From Streptomyces sp. NBC_01288 (GTDB lineage: Bacteria; Actinomycetota; Actinomycetes; Streptomycetales; Streptomycetaceae), in contig NZ_CP108427.1 in assembly GCF_035982055.1 (NCBI RefSeq), positions 62,001 to 126,000 of the forward strand: a stretch of 64,000 nt of DNA. Reading direction: 5' to 3'. The notes under the pieces are model-generated. The model ran no database searches and had not been told where the DNA came from. It saw only the letters and a program-made list of their open reading frames with translations. Numbering within the stretch: position 1 is the first letter of the stretch; the number at the start of each line of letters is the position of its first letter. A program made the position numbers and the translations under genes. This document shows positions 35,440 to 45,001 of the stretch, one piece after another.

Positions 35440-36360
35440 TCAGTCGGCGGCCCGCGCCGAGGTGACTGCGGTGCGGGCCGCGTGTTCGACCGCCGCGATG
35501 CCGCCCGTCATCGACGTGTTGCCGTCGGAGAGGACCGCGACGAGGTAGTGGTGTGTTCCCGAGGTGACCCGTCCGACGCTGTTGATGTCCCACAGGCCGG
35601 TGGTGCTGCGCTGTAGCCAGCCGTTCTTGAGTGCCCATCCGGCGCCGGAGTCGGAGGCCGCCGAGACGCCCCACGACTGTCCGGCGGCGATGCGGGTCAT
35701 CAGCGTACGGATGTAGTTCCGGGACGTCGTGGTCAGTACGGACCCGGTCGCGGACGAGGTCGTGTCGTCGGTGAACACCGCGCGCAGCAGGCGGATCTGG
35801 TCGCTCACCGTGGTGCGCGTCAGACCCCACGTGCCGCCGGCCCCACCCACGGTCGCAGACAGGCCCAGGCGCTTGTTGACCGCCTCCAGGCCGGGCGCCA
35901 GGCCGATCTCCCGCCAGAGGGCGCTCGCCGCGTCGTTGTCGCTGCGCTCGATCATCGCCTCGGCCCGCGTACGCTCCTGCCCGGTGAGGCCGCGCCCGGC
36001 GTCCTGCGCCCGGAGGAGCAGCGCCGCGAGGACGTCGACCTTGATGATGCTGGCCGTGTCGTAGGGGACGTCCTTCCCGCGCACCCGCGGCTTGCCGGCG
36101 GGGTGGTCCAGGTCCAGCACGGCGCTCGTCACACGCGCCTCGCTCTCTCCGCTCGCCTGCGCGGTTGCCCGCGCGGCGTCGGCTCCGGAGGGCACCGGTG
36201 TCCCGGTGACGGCTGCCGCGGCCGGACCGGCCGCGGCGATCGCGGCGAGGGTGGCCAGGGAACCGGTGAGGAGCGCCGCGCACAGGCCGGCACGCCTGTC
36301 GCGTTGGCCGGGCGTGCGCGCACTCGGGACGGCCGGTCGGGAATTCGGGCGGTACGACAT
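35440..36360 (-). CDS. secreted beta-lactamase-fold serine hydrolase
   Basis: A 306-residue protein from ATG 36360. An Arg-rich start and an Ala-rich hydrophobic stretch (LATLAAIAAAGPAAAA) make a signal peptide. The mature domain has the class A / penicillin-binding-protein active-site triad pattern: SxxK at Ser104-Lys107 (TASIIKVD), SDN at 140-142 and KNGW in place of KTG. The usual class A Glu region is not obvious, and KNG is atypical, so a role as a beta-lactamase is doubtful; a D,D-peptidase-like or orphan serine hydrolase is as likely. It is monocistronic. Confidence 0.8.
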   Translation of the reverse strand: MSYRPNSRPAVPSARTPGQRDRRAGLCAALLTGSLATLAAIAAAGPAAAAVTGTPVPSGADAARATAQASGESEARVTSAVLDLDHPAGKPRVRGKDVPYDTASIIKVDVLAALLLRAQDAGRGLTGQERTRAEAMIERSDNDAASALWREIGLAPGLEAVNKRLGLSATVGGAGGTWGLTRTTVSDQIRLLRAVFTDDTTSSATGSVLTTTSRNYIRTLMTRIAAGQSWGVSAASDSGAGWALKNGWLQRSTTGLWDINSVGRVTSGTHHYLVAVLSDGNTSMTGGIAAVEHAARTAVTSARAAD

Positions 36361-39227
36361 GGGGCCTCGGCAGTTCGGGGGCAGGAGCGACACAGACCTG
36401 CGAACGTAGACGAGGCGACGGTTCCCCGACGTGACCGGTGCCACGAAAAGGCCCTGACACCGCGATGTGTGAGGACACCCACAACTCCCGGACCGCCCAG
36501 AATCGGCATGCTCGCCCACGCCGTAGACGGGGAGAGCCCGTCGAGACACCCCGGTACACCGGCCGCCGCCACCGCGGACGATGCCCGGCGAAACCTGCCG
36601 TCTCTGCGGGTGGGTAGGGGCGCGGAAGGACCGGCCGCCGGAGCTGACGCGTCACGCTGCGGAGAACACAGGCTGTTCGTGTCCTCCGCAGCGTGGCAGC
36701 GCCGTGCGTTTCCGCCCCCCCGGCCGCCCGCACAACCGCCGCACTGTCCGTCCACGACGCGCCGGCAGCCCTGGCAGCGTCCCGTCCAGACCGGAAGCCG
36801 CACCGGCTACAGGCACGCGAGGTTCGAGCACTCGACGAACAAGGACAGAACCAACTGCAACACCCACAGGAACTCCCTCAAGGCCAGGTCCAGCACAGTC
36901 CCCTGCGCTCGCCTCGTCCTGGCCTCCGGCGTGTTCATCGCCCCGACGACGTCCAGGCAGCACGTCGCACGTCGACCACACCGTGGGACAGACCGCCGAC
37001 AGCACCACCCGGCCGGACCGTTGAAGGACGCGAGGAACAGCTCCCGGGCCGGAACAGACGCCGCCAGCCTTGAGAAAGTCGCCCCCGGCCACCGACCACC
37101 GCCACCACAGGACCTGAGGCGGGCCTCGGGCGGGCCGCTGAATGAGCACGGTCAGCAGTTCGTTCTTCCGGCCGTGCCGCCGGGCCCGGGACCGGCGGCA
37201 CGGCCGGAAGAAGACGACGACCGCCGCCAACACCGCCACGTCGGACCTCAGCACGGACACCGCCCTCCCCCACCCAGAAGTGCCCTTCATCCAGGACCAT
37301 CCGGGTCTGGACAGCAACCGGTGAGAAAATGCCGCAGCCGGCCAGGAACAGCGGCAAAGGACCTACAGGCCGACCCAATCCACGTCACCGGCCGCAGCCG
37401 CAGCCGCAGCCGGTGCAACGCGACGTCCCACACCAGTGCACGAGGCACCCCCACAAGACACCGCCACAGTTCCGTCACGCCATACCAACAGATCAACACC
37501 ACGGCCAACGAACACACCTGCCCGGCAGCCGGGCAACAACCACCATCCACGACCGGCACCACCGGCGCCAGCACCGGCACCGGCACCGGCACCGGCAGTC
37601 CCGCACAGCCGACCGGTTGGGGAACGGGGGCTGCGGGCCGGCGCCGACATCCCGGACGGTCCGACGTGCCCGGTACCCACACGGCACTCCCAGTCCCCCG
37701 CCACCCCCATACCCCCCGTAGCCCCCTCCCCATCCGCAACATCAAGGCCAGAGCGCCGAACTGGCGTTCATCAGGGAGCTCACCGGAAGTGCTGCGCCGG
37801 CTGCAGCAGCGCATGGCGTGCAATGACCGGGCCGTTTCCCCGCGCTCTCACGGTCTGTGCCTCATGGGACCCACAACCATCCAGGAGGTCCTGAGATGTC
37901 TTCCGACAGCTCCGACTCACGCCCGCTGCAGCATCACGCCGGGCGGCACGCCTCCGCCGACGCACCCGGACGGACGACGGAACAGGTCCGTCCGCGAACC
38001 GCGCCCGCACCGGAACCCGCACCTGCTGCCGCTGGCGCGTCACCGGCAGCGGCGGATCACCGCCCTCGCAGCCCTCGGCCACTCCATCGTCTCCCCGACC
38101 CCGACCCCGACCCCGACCACCCGGATACCGTCGATGACGGCACGTCCGGCACCGGACGGACCACCCCTCGGGCAGTTCCGGACACCAGTGCAACTACCAG
38201 TGACCTGACCGTCACCTTCTACAAACTCACCCCACCACCTCATCGCCCCCACCCAACCACCACCACCGGATACGACGAGCCGCCCACAAGAAGCAGCAAC
38301 AAACGACCCCGAAACAGCACGGACGGTCTGTCAATACTCGGCGGGCACTCCGCCACCAACAGGCACACAGACTCGGCCACTCCGGCCATCCCGGAAGCCG
38401 CCACGACGCCGGAATCTCACCCCACAGGAATCGGAGCGCGCGAGCCTGCCACGGCCCTCACCACGACGACGGGACCGAACCGCGGGAGTCGAGCGCCCCG
38501 GAATACCCCGCGTGGCGGAGAACGGTCTCGCCATACTGACGCGCTCCAGCGGTGATGTGGTGGCAGTCGGCAAAGACCGCCAACGGCCACGGACCGGAGC
38601 TCTCGGGCCAAGTGATCTCGCGGCACACTGCCCAGGTTGATCAAGATGGAGTACCTACCCGGCCACCAAGTTCGGGCTGCGAGTCCGGTAGCCGACTGCG
38701 TGTGACCCACTGTCAGCTGCGAGGCCGCCCGGCTCGGCCGCATCGAGTTCGTGAAGCGCGGTTCTGCGTGCCCTACCCCTCCCCCGCGAGCCGGACCCTG
38801 CACCCATCCACCGACTCGAAGGAATGACGCCGTCCACGGTGCCGAGTCCCCCAGACGTATAACCCACCCACGCCGAGGTGCCTGCGAGACGATCGGCGTG
38901 GGCAGCGACCGCCCCCGGTCTCCTCCGAAAGATTCACCTTCGCCGTCGGCCGGGCCGGGCCGGCTCTGGTCGGGTCGGGCCCGCCGAGCGTCCGACGAAC
39001 TGGTCAATGCCGCCCTTGACGGCAAGCTCGCAGCCTCACACGGCATGTCCGCGAACCCGAGGGCACATCACCGTAATTGGCCACGCCTGACCCACCCGAC
39101 GCAAGCAGCACCCCACACCCGACGTACCCGCCACACCCGACCGATCCCCACCACCACTCCACTCCCCCACCCGGCCCGGCAACCGATACGGCGGAACGGA
39201 TCGACGACGACTACGGCGCCGTAGACT
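36361..39227. other. 2.9-kb gene-poor, C-rich stretch
   Basis: The plus strand is conspicuously C-rich, and long open frames exist in several phases at once (up to 701 codons), but their translations are Pro/Thr/His/Arg-rich without domains. Simple repeats occur: CAGCCG-type triplets near 37398-37412, GGCACC units near 37570-37598 and CCCCGA units near 38097-38118. A perfect hairpin lies at 37163-37212. One possible start with a good ribosome binding site (AGGAGG then ATG 37896) leads into a Pro-rich frame of no known family. I see no supported gene. Confidence 0.45.
37163..37212. repeat. perfect inverted repeat, 21-bp arms
   Basis: The arm 37163-37183 is exactly complementary to 37192-37212, with an 8-nt spacer (GCCCGGGA). 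The arms contain CCGGCCGTGCCGCCGG. It is by far the strongest hairpin in the gene-poor stretch and has no neighbouring gene to terminate within several hundred bases. Confidence 0.85.
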
Positions 39228-39245
39228 ATACGAACTGGACGGTAT
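39228..39245. promoter_or_regulatory. autoregulatory-element-like operator upstream of the TetR gene
   Basis: ATACGAACTGGACGGTAT is an imperfect palindrome with ATAC/GTAT outer arms, in the style of the ARE sites bound by gamma-butyrolactone receptors. A possible -10 hexamer TAGACT (39222-39227) abuts it. It lies about 50 bp upstream of the receptor-like gene, so autorepression is likely. Confidence 0.55.
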
Positions 39246-39293
39246 TTTTAACGGACGGACGGGCACCCGACCCGTGATGAAAGGGGCCCGAAC

Positions 39294-39977
39294 ATGCCAG
39301 AGCCCAAACAGGACCGGGCCATTCGCACCCGCCACACCATCCTCATGGCCGCAGCCACCGTCTTCGAGGAACGCGGCTACCAAGCAGCCACCATCAGCGA
39401 GATCCTCACCACCGCCAACGTGACCAAAGGCGCCCTCTACTTCCATTTCCGTTCAAAAGAACAACTCGCCCTGGGCGTCCTCGCCGGACAGGATCAGTCA
39501 CTCGTCGTCCCCGACCGCCCCTGCAAGATCCAGGAGCTCATCGACACCACCATGCTCCGCGCCTACCGCCTCCAGACCGACCCCCTCGTCCGGGCCGGCG
39601 TCCGTCTCACCCTCGACCAACGCGCCGACGGCCTCGACCGCACCGGTCCCTTCCAGCACTGGAACGCCGTCACCAACGAACTCCTCGACAAGGCCCAGGA
39701 ACAAGGCGAACTCCTCCCCCACGTCAACCCCGCCGAGACCGCTGAGGTGCTTGTCGGCGCCTTCGCCGGTGTCCAAGCCATGTCACAGGCGACCACCAAC
39801 TACCAGAACCTCCCCACCAGCGTTTCCGCCCTCCTCCGCCACACCCTCCCCTCGATCGTCCACTCCTCGGTCCTCGCTTCCCTCGACCTCACCCCCCAAC
39901 GCGGCCACGCCGTTCACACCGAAACCGCGACAGCCGCAGCACCGGACGAGGCGACGACAGAGGCATCCGACAACTAA
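39294..39977 (+). CDS. gamma-butyrolactone-receptor-type TetR regulator
   Basis: A 227-residue protein. The N-terminus AIRTRHTILMAAATVFEERG and HTH segment AATISEILTTANVTKGALYF closely follow the ArpA/ScbR/CprB family. CKIQELIDTTMLRAYRLQTD and LDRTGPFQHW are also typical, and Trp123 lies where the family's ligand-pocket tryptophan is found. The start at 39294 has AAAGGGG 9 bp upstream. The tail after residue 200 is Thr/Ala-rich. No AfsA-type butyrolactone synthase is nearby, so it may be a pseudo-receptor answering other signals. Possible targets include its own promoter. Confidence 0.88.
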   Translation: MPEPKQDRAIRTRHTILMAAATVFEERGYQAATISEILTTANVTKGALYFHFRSKEQLALGVLAGQDQSLVVPDRPCKIQELIDTTMLRAYRLQTDPLVRAGVRLTLDQRADGLDRTGPFQHWNAVTNELLDKAQEQGELLPHVNPAETAEVLVGAFAGVQAMSQATTNYQNLPTSVSALLRHTLPSIVHSSVLASLDLTPQRGHAVHTETATAAAPDEATTEASDN

Positions 39978-40493
39978 CTGTTGCGGGTCAGGACGTTGGT
40001 GACGGCGCATAGTGGTGGGCAAGATCGGTGGCGAGGTCGCGGAGGTGAGCCCTGGCCTCGGTGGGGCCGTGCACGGTGATGGCGCTCCCGAACGGCAGCA
40101 GGGCTCGCACGTCCTCCAGATGCAGGAAGCGGATCGTCACCTTGCGGCCGGTGGCGGATTCCTCATGGTCGTCCGGGACGAGTCGTAGGCCGAAGATCCG
40201 TTGCGCTCGCTCGATCTGGGTCTGGTCGATGGTGGCGGAGACCTCTATCGCGTGGTCGTGCTCCCACTGATCCATGAGCGCTGCGGCGACGGTGGCCAGG
40301 GTCTGGCTCTCGCGGATCCGTCGTGGCCGGTCGACTTCTTTCCACGTCGTGATCCGTTCGAGTCGGTACATCCGTGGCACTTGCGCACAGTCGGCGACGA
40401 GATACCAGATGCCGGCCTTGGCGAACAGCCCGTAGGGATCCACGACCAGGTCGCGTGAGCATGACTCGCGTGGGCTGTCGTACTCGATCCGTA

Positions 40494-42016
40494 CCCTCTC
40501 TGTCAGCCTTGGGTGAGACATCCCGCTTTGTCGGGTTAGCCTGAGAGGGCACGACAGGAGAACCACCCCCTCATGACCAGCACCACGCCCGCCGGATCCG
40601 ACCCGGCGCCCCGGCCGAAGCGCCGCACTTTCAGCCCCGAGTACAAGCTGCGGATCGTGGCCGAGTACGACGCCGCCCCGAAGAACGAGAAGGGCGCAGT
40701 CCTGCGCCGCGAGCGCCTGTACCACTCGCACGTCAAGGAATGGCGGGCCGCGCGGGATGCCGGGGCCCTGGAGAAGCTGGTCGACCAGCGCACCAGTCCG
40801 GCGAGGCCGAAGAAGCCTGCCGCCGAGGCGGAGAACGAGAAACTGCGCCGCCAGGTAGAACGGCTGGAGAAGGAACTGGCCCGGAACAAGGCCGCGTTGG
40901 AAGTCATGGGAAAAGCTTCCGCGCTCTTGGAAATGATCTCCGAGAGCGCGGACTGAACGCTGCCGCCGAACCGGTGCTCGACGACGCGTTCACCGGTGTC
41001 CAGGGCGAACTGGGCATCACGGCCGCGTGCCGGCTGACCGGCCGCTCCCGGGCCACCCACTACCGCCGGCTGCGGCCCCCGACCGAGCGAAAACCCAGAA
41101 AACCGCAGGTCCAGCCCTCATCCCTCACACCCGATGAGCGGGCGGCGGTCCTGGAGATGATGAACAGCGACGAGTACGCCGAGATGCCGCCCGCGCAGAT
41201 CTGGGCCCGCGAGCTGGATGCCGGGCGTTACCACTGTTCCGTCTCCACGATGTACCGGATCCTGCGCGAGAAGGGGCAGTCCGGCGAGCGCCGCCGCCAG
41301 GCCACCCACCCGGCGAAGACGGTGCCCGAGCTGGTCGCCACCGGGCCCTCGCAGGTGTTCACCTGGGACATCACCAAGGCGGCCGGACCGGCCAAGGGCA
41401 TCTGGTATCACGCCTACGTCATCATCGACATCTTCAGCCGCTACGTCGTCGGCCACACCGTCGAGCGGGCCGAATCAGCGCTGCGGGCCGAGGAGTTGAT
41501 CCGCGAGACCATCACACGCAACGGCATCGTGCCCGAGACCGTCCACGCGGACCGCGGCACCTCGATGACGAGCAAGAAGGTCTCCCAGATGCTGATCGAC
41601 CTCGGCGTCACCCGGTCGCACTCGCGGCCGAAGACCTCCAACGACAACCCCTACAGCGAGGCCCACTTCAAGACCACGAAGTACATGTCCGACTACCCCG
41701 AACGGTTCGACTCGCTGGCCCATGCCCGTGAGTGGTTCGAGGCGTTCATCGCGTACTACAACCACGAGCACCGGCATTCGGGCATCGGCTGGCACACACC
41801 GGCCAGCGTGCATTTCGGCACCGCCGAGGAGGTCCGCGACCAGCGTGCCGTCACCCTCGCCGAGGCCTACGCCTGCCACCCCGAACGCTTCGGCCGCCGC
41901 CCCCGACCACCCCGGATACCTCAGCAGGCATGGATCAACGACCCGGCCAAACGCAGAGAGTCCGCACCACAAACCTCATAGCGTCACGACCGTCTCACTG
42001 GACTTGAAATCTTCCG
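40494..42016 (+). mobile_element. IS3-family insertion sequence, copy B
   Basis: 1523 bp, flanked by a GTA duplication (40491-40493 and 42017-42019). It is in inverted orientation relative to copy A at 13626-15148, with the same coding content. Confidence 0.92.
40573..41981 (+). CDS. IS3-family transposase OrfA/OrfB (copy B)
   Basis: OrfA is 40573-40956, and OrfB overlaps it in the -1 frame and ends at 41981. Motifs are the same as in copy A, including the catalytic regions WDITKAAG, HADRGTSM and NPYSEAHFKTTKY. The two copies give identical protein translations, implying recent transposition. Confidence 0.9.
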
Positions 42017-42571
42017 GTAGCCGGCGGCCTCGCCGCACCGCGCCGATCAGTGAAGCCGGAGTCGTGCCGGAAGCTCGTGCCTGACGCCAGGGACGGCTGT
42101 CCACGTGCACCACGTCGGTGAGCGGCAGGAGCTCATGAACTCGACGTGGCTGTGCGGCGGCGATCTTGGAGAGCGCGCGCCGGCTTTCGAACGATGCGTC
42201 GAGCTCCGCACGTTGCTTCTCGTCCAGCCCAGTGAGCGACAGATGATCACGCTCGCCCGGTGTGAGTCGCGTGAGGTCGAGCCCGGACCCGGGCAGCATG
42301 GTCACGCCTCCGAGGCGGCCCCGGTGTGCGGTCACCGGCAGACCGGCGTCGCGGAGCCAGTTCAGGTCCCGGGTGGTGGTTCGAAGGGACACCCCGAGCG
42401 CCGAGGCGAGTTCCTGTGTGGTCACGGCATCCCTCGATTCCAGGAGCAGCATCAGGGAGAAGAAGCGGTCTGGGGTCACCCACCGATTTTTTCAGGAATT
42501 GCGACACGATGCGGCGCATATCCCGGTCAGGCTGGTGGATGCGTACCCACCACCTGCGAGAAGGAACAACC

Positions 42572-42937
42572 ATGACCACATCCGTCGTGTCCATCGTCTA
42601 CGTGAACGACGCTCCCGCCGCAGCTCGTTTCTACGGCGATCTCCTCGGCATGAACCCCTCGTTCGAGACTTCGGGATACATCACCTTCGATCTCGGGCCA
42701 GGCGCTGACCTCGGTCTGTGGTCCGGCCAGTTCGAGGACCTGTCACCGGACGTCCCGCGCACCAGCGAGGTCTGCCTGGCCCTCGACGGTGGACCCGACG
42801 AACTCAGCACGACCTTTGAGCAGTGGAATTCCAAGGGGGTGACGATCCTGCGCGAGCCGCATGATGCGGGGTTCGGGCTGACCTTCCTCGCAGCCGATCC
42901 TGACGGGAACCGTATCCGCGTCGCACCCCGGGGCTGA
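42572..42937 (+). CDS. VOC-family protein (glyoxalase/bleomycin-resistance type)
   Basis: A 121-residue single-domain protein from ATG 42572 (GAAGGAAC upstream). The pattern VVSIVYVNDAPAAARFYGDLLGM, then GYITFDLGPGADLGLWSG, and GFGLTFLAADPDGNRIRVAP is typical of small VOC proteins; the final DPDGNRIRV holds a common metal-ligand position, but Glu is replaced by Arg. It is divergent from the WYL regulator broken by IS3, so its control has probably changed. Confidence 0.88.
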   Translation: MTTSVVSIVYVNDAPAAARFYGDLLGMNPSFETSGYITFDLGPGADLGLWSGQFEDLSPDVPRTSEVCLALDGGPDELSTTFEQWNSKGVTILREPHDAGFGLTFLAADPDGNRIRVAPRG

Positions 42938-43397
42938 AAGGCGGCAATGCGGCAGGCGCGCACGACAGGTGTCGCGTCCGCCGTCGTCCGACTTCGGGAG
43001 GGAAGGACGACGAGTGCCCCACGCGTATTCGAGCAGCCCCGAGACCCGCAGCGGTACTCACCGACAGCGACCGAACTGCCAACGGCCATGGTTCTGACAG
43101 CAGTTGAGTGATCGCCACAACCGGACGAGGACGTGGCCTCCGAGTGACGGGAACCAGGCTCGACCGCGCCGCGCATTCAGCGCTCGGCGCTCATGAACCG
43201 ACTGCCGTGACCATCGGCCGCACCGGAACCGTACGGACGGGTCAAGTCGGCCCGTACCGCAGGAGAGTTGGCGCGGACGAGACGGCATCAGGGCAGCGAC
43301 TACGACCATCCAGCAGCACCCCGCACCGAAGTTCCGCCCGATCACCGGGTGTTGACGTTTTCCGCAATCTTGACCGATTCGGCGGCCGAGTGATCAT
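42938..43397. other. intergenic stretch, nothing recognised
   Basis: 460 bp between the VOC gene and the propeller gene. No frame with domain similarity, no repeat and no RNA gene was recognised. A promoter for the propeller gene is expected in the last 100 bp. Confidence 0.4.
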
Positions 43398-44636
43398 ATG
43401 TTGTCGGCCATGCTACTTCGAGGCCTTCGCGCCAAAGGAGCCCTTGAGCTTCTCGTGGCCAGTTGCTCAGGGCTCGGCTGCGTCGCCGCACTGATCGCCA
43501 TCCTCATAGGCCACCTCACGCCGTGGTGGGCACTGGTCCTCGTGCCCCTGGGGGTTTTCAACGCGATCGAGGTGATCGGCTACTTCGCCTATCTGCCGGT
43601 CGTCATCAAGCCTTACGTCCTCGTGTCCGCCGGCGGCGCCGACGGACACGGCGAGCAGGAGGAAGGAGAGCAGCGCGGTGCTGTGCGCTGGCAGTTGGAC
43701 ACCGGCGGAGCGGTGAAGGAATCGTCTCCGGTCGTGGTCAACGGCACCATTTATGTGGGCAGTTGGAACCACCTCCTGTGGGCTGTCGACGCCCTGTCCG
43801 GCGAAGAACGCTGGCAGTGCAGGGTCGGCGGTGTGGTGGCCGCGTCGCCCGCCTTCGCCGACGGCACGGTCTACATCGGCAGTTGGGACAAATGCCTGTG
43901 GGCGGTGGACGCCGTTTCGGGCCGGGAGCGGTGGCGGGTCAGGACGGGCGGCCTGGTGCGGTCCACACCGGTCATCGCCGATGGCATGGTCCTCTTCGGC
44001 AGCAACGACGGCTTCTTCCGGGCGGTCGACGCAGTCTCGGGGGAGAGCCGGTGGCAGGTCCGTGTCGGCACGGGCGTACGTTCCTCGCCGACCGTGGTGG
44101 GCGACTCGGTCTACGTCGGTAGCGACGACGGCGTTCTGTGGGCGCTGCACACCGGCTCCGGCCAGGTGCGGTGGCAGCTGAAGACGCTGAGCGGACTGTG
44201 GTCCTCGCCGGTGGTCGCCGACGGCATCCTCTACGTCGGCAGCGCCGACCGGCACCTCTGGGCACTGGACGCGGCATCGGGGCAGGTCCGGTGGAAGCTC
44301 CCGGCCGGCACCTGGGTGAAGTCCACGCCGGCGGTGGCCGACGGCCTCGTCTACTTCGGCACCGGCGACGGACATCTGTGGGCTGTCGACGCGGTGTCCG
44401 GCGAGAGACGGTGGAGTCGCAAGGTCGGTGTCTGGGTGCGGTGGGCTCCGGTGGTGGCGGACGGCACGCTGTACGTCGGCACGAACGACAGCCGTATATG
44501 GGCGCTGGACGCGGCCTCGGGCGAGGAACGATGGCAGGCGAACACCGGCAGCCCGGTCTTCTCCACGCCTGCGGTGGCCGACGGCGTACTGTATTTCGGC
44601 CTCCAGAACGGGCGTCTGCTGGGCGTCCGCGCCTGA
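43398..44636 (+). CDS. membrane-anchored eight-repeat PQQ-like beta-propeller protein
   Basis: 412 residues. Two hydrophobic segments near the N-terminus (ELLVASCSGLGCVAALIAIL and WWALVLVPLGVFNAIEVIGY) anchor it. From about residue 95 there are eight consecutive 40-residue repeats of the form RWQ...SSPVVADGTLYVGS.D..LWALDAASGE, as in PQQ-binding-like (BamB-type) propellers. No quinoprotein catalytic residues are seen, so a sensing or scaffolding role at the membrane is more likely than dehydrogenase activity. It is monocistronic. Confidence 0.85.
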   Translation: MLSAMLLRGLRAKGALELLVASCSGLGCVAALIAILIGHLTPWWALVLVPLGVFNAIEVIGYFAYLPVVIKPYVLVSAGGADGHGEQEEGEQRGAVRWQLDTGGAVKESSPVVVNGTIYVGSWNHLLWAVDALSGEERWQCRVGGVVAASPAFADGTVYIGSWDKCLWAVDAVSGRERWRVRTGGLVRSTPVIADGMVLFGSNDGFFRAVDAVSGESRWQVRVGTGVRSSPTVVGDSVYVGSDDGVLWALHTGSGQVRWQLKTLSGLWSSPVVADGILYVGSADRHLWALDAASGQVRWKLPAGTWVKSTPAVADGLVYFGTGDGHLWAVDAVSGERRWSRKVGVWVRWAPVVADGTLYVGTNDSRIWALDAASGEERWQANTGSPVFSTPAVADGVLYFGLQNGRLLGVRA

Positions 44637-45001
44637 CCGGGACGCGGGCTGCTGTCACCAGGGTCTACAACGGACACCGCGCACCCACCACACCGTCGGC
44701 CCCGTCGTTCCCGCTTCCCGCTTCCCGCTCCTCGGAGTCGCGTGACAGGGGTTCCGGCACGGAGACGTGTCGGCCGAGATCTGCGGCCGGTTGTCCTGGC
44801 ACCAGCCGGACAACCGGCCGACGGTGTCGAGCAGCGTGAGCCGGGCCTCGGAGCGGTCGGGCTCGATCCGTTCTTCGCCGGCGGCACACGGCTCCAGGCG
44901 GGCAAGGGCCCGTCCCCGCAACCGGTCTCAGACGCAGCCGCAGACACACACGCAGACGATTTCCGGCTCGTAAGTCGTCGGCGACAGGGCATGGTGATGC
45001 A
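44637..45001. other. intergenic stretch with a 13-bp-stem hairpin
   Basis: 365 bp without a supported gene. It contains the hairpin described separately, between the propeller gene and ltrA. Confidence 0.45.
44784..44820. terminator. hairpin between the propeller and LtrA genes
   Basis: CGGCCGGTTGTCC (44784-44796) pairs perfectly with GGACAACCGGCCG (44808-44820) around an 11-nt loop. It probably ends the propeller transcript, 148 bp after the stop. Confidence 0.5.

Larger units (their letters stand above)
39988..42479 (-). pseudogene. WYL-domain (YafY-type) regulator split by IS3
   Basis: The N-terminal half (42479 to 42017) starts RFFSLMLLLESRDAVTTQEL, an HTH_11 domain, and runs to LIGAVRRGRRLP. 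The C-terminal half (40493 to 39988) resumes RIEYDSPRESCSRDLVVDPY with the WYL element GIWYLVAD and ends HHYAPSPTS. The 1523-bp IS3 copy B lies between, and removing it with one GTA copy rejoins the frame. Such regulators often control an adjacent divergent gene, here the VOC gene 92 bp away. Start is GTG 42479. Confidence 0.85.

Noticed and set aside
35440..36360. Antibiotic-resistance beta-lactamase
   Set aside because: SxxK and SDN are present, but KTG is KNG and the class A Glu region is not evident, so resistance cannot be claimed.
37398..38118. Short tandem repeats as a possible CRISPR array
   Set aside because: Units are 3-6 bp, contiguous and without unique spacers of constant length, and no cas gene is present.
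36103..38208. 701-codon plus-strand frame
   Set aside because: It begins antisense to the beta-lactamase-fold gene and continues as Pro/Thr/His-rich text without domains; other phases are open too.
36361..39227. Chromosome or plasmid telomere region
   Set aside because: Only one strong palindrome is present, genes continue on both sides, and no terminal-protein gene was seen.
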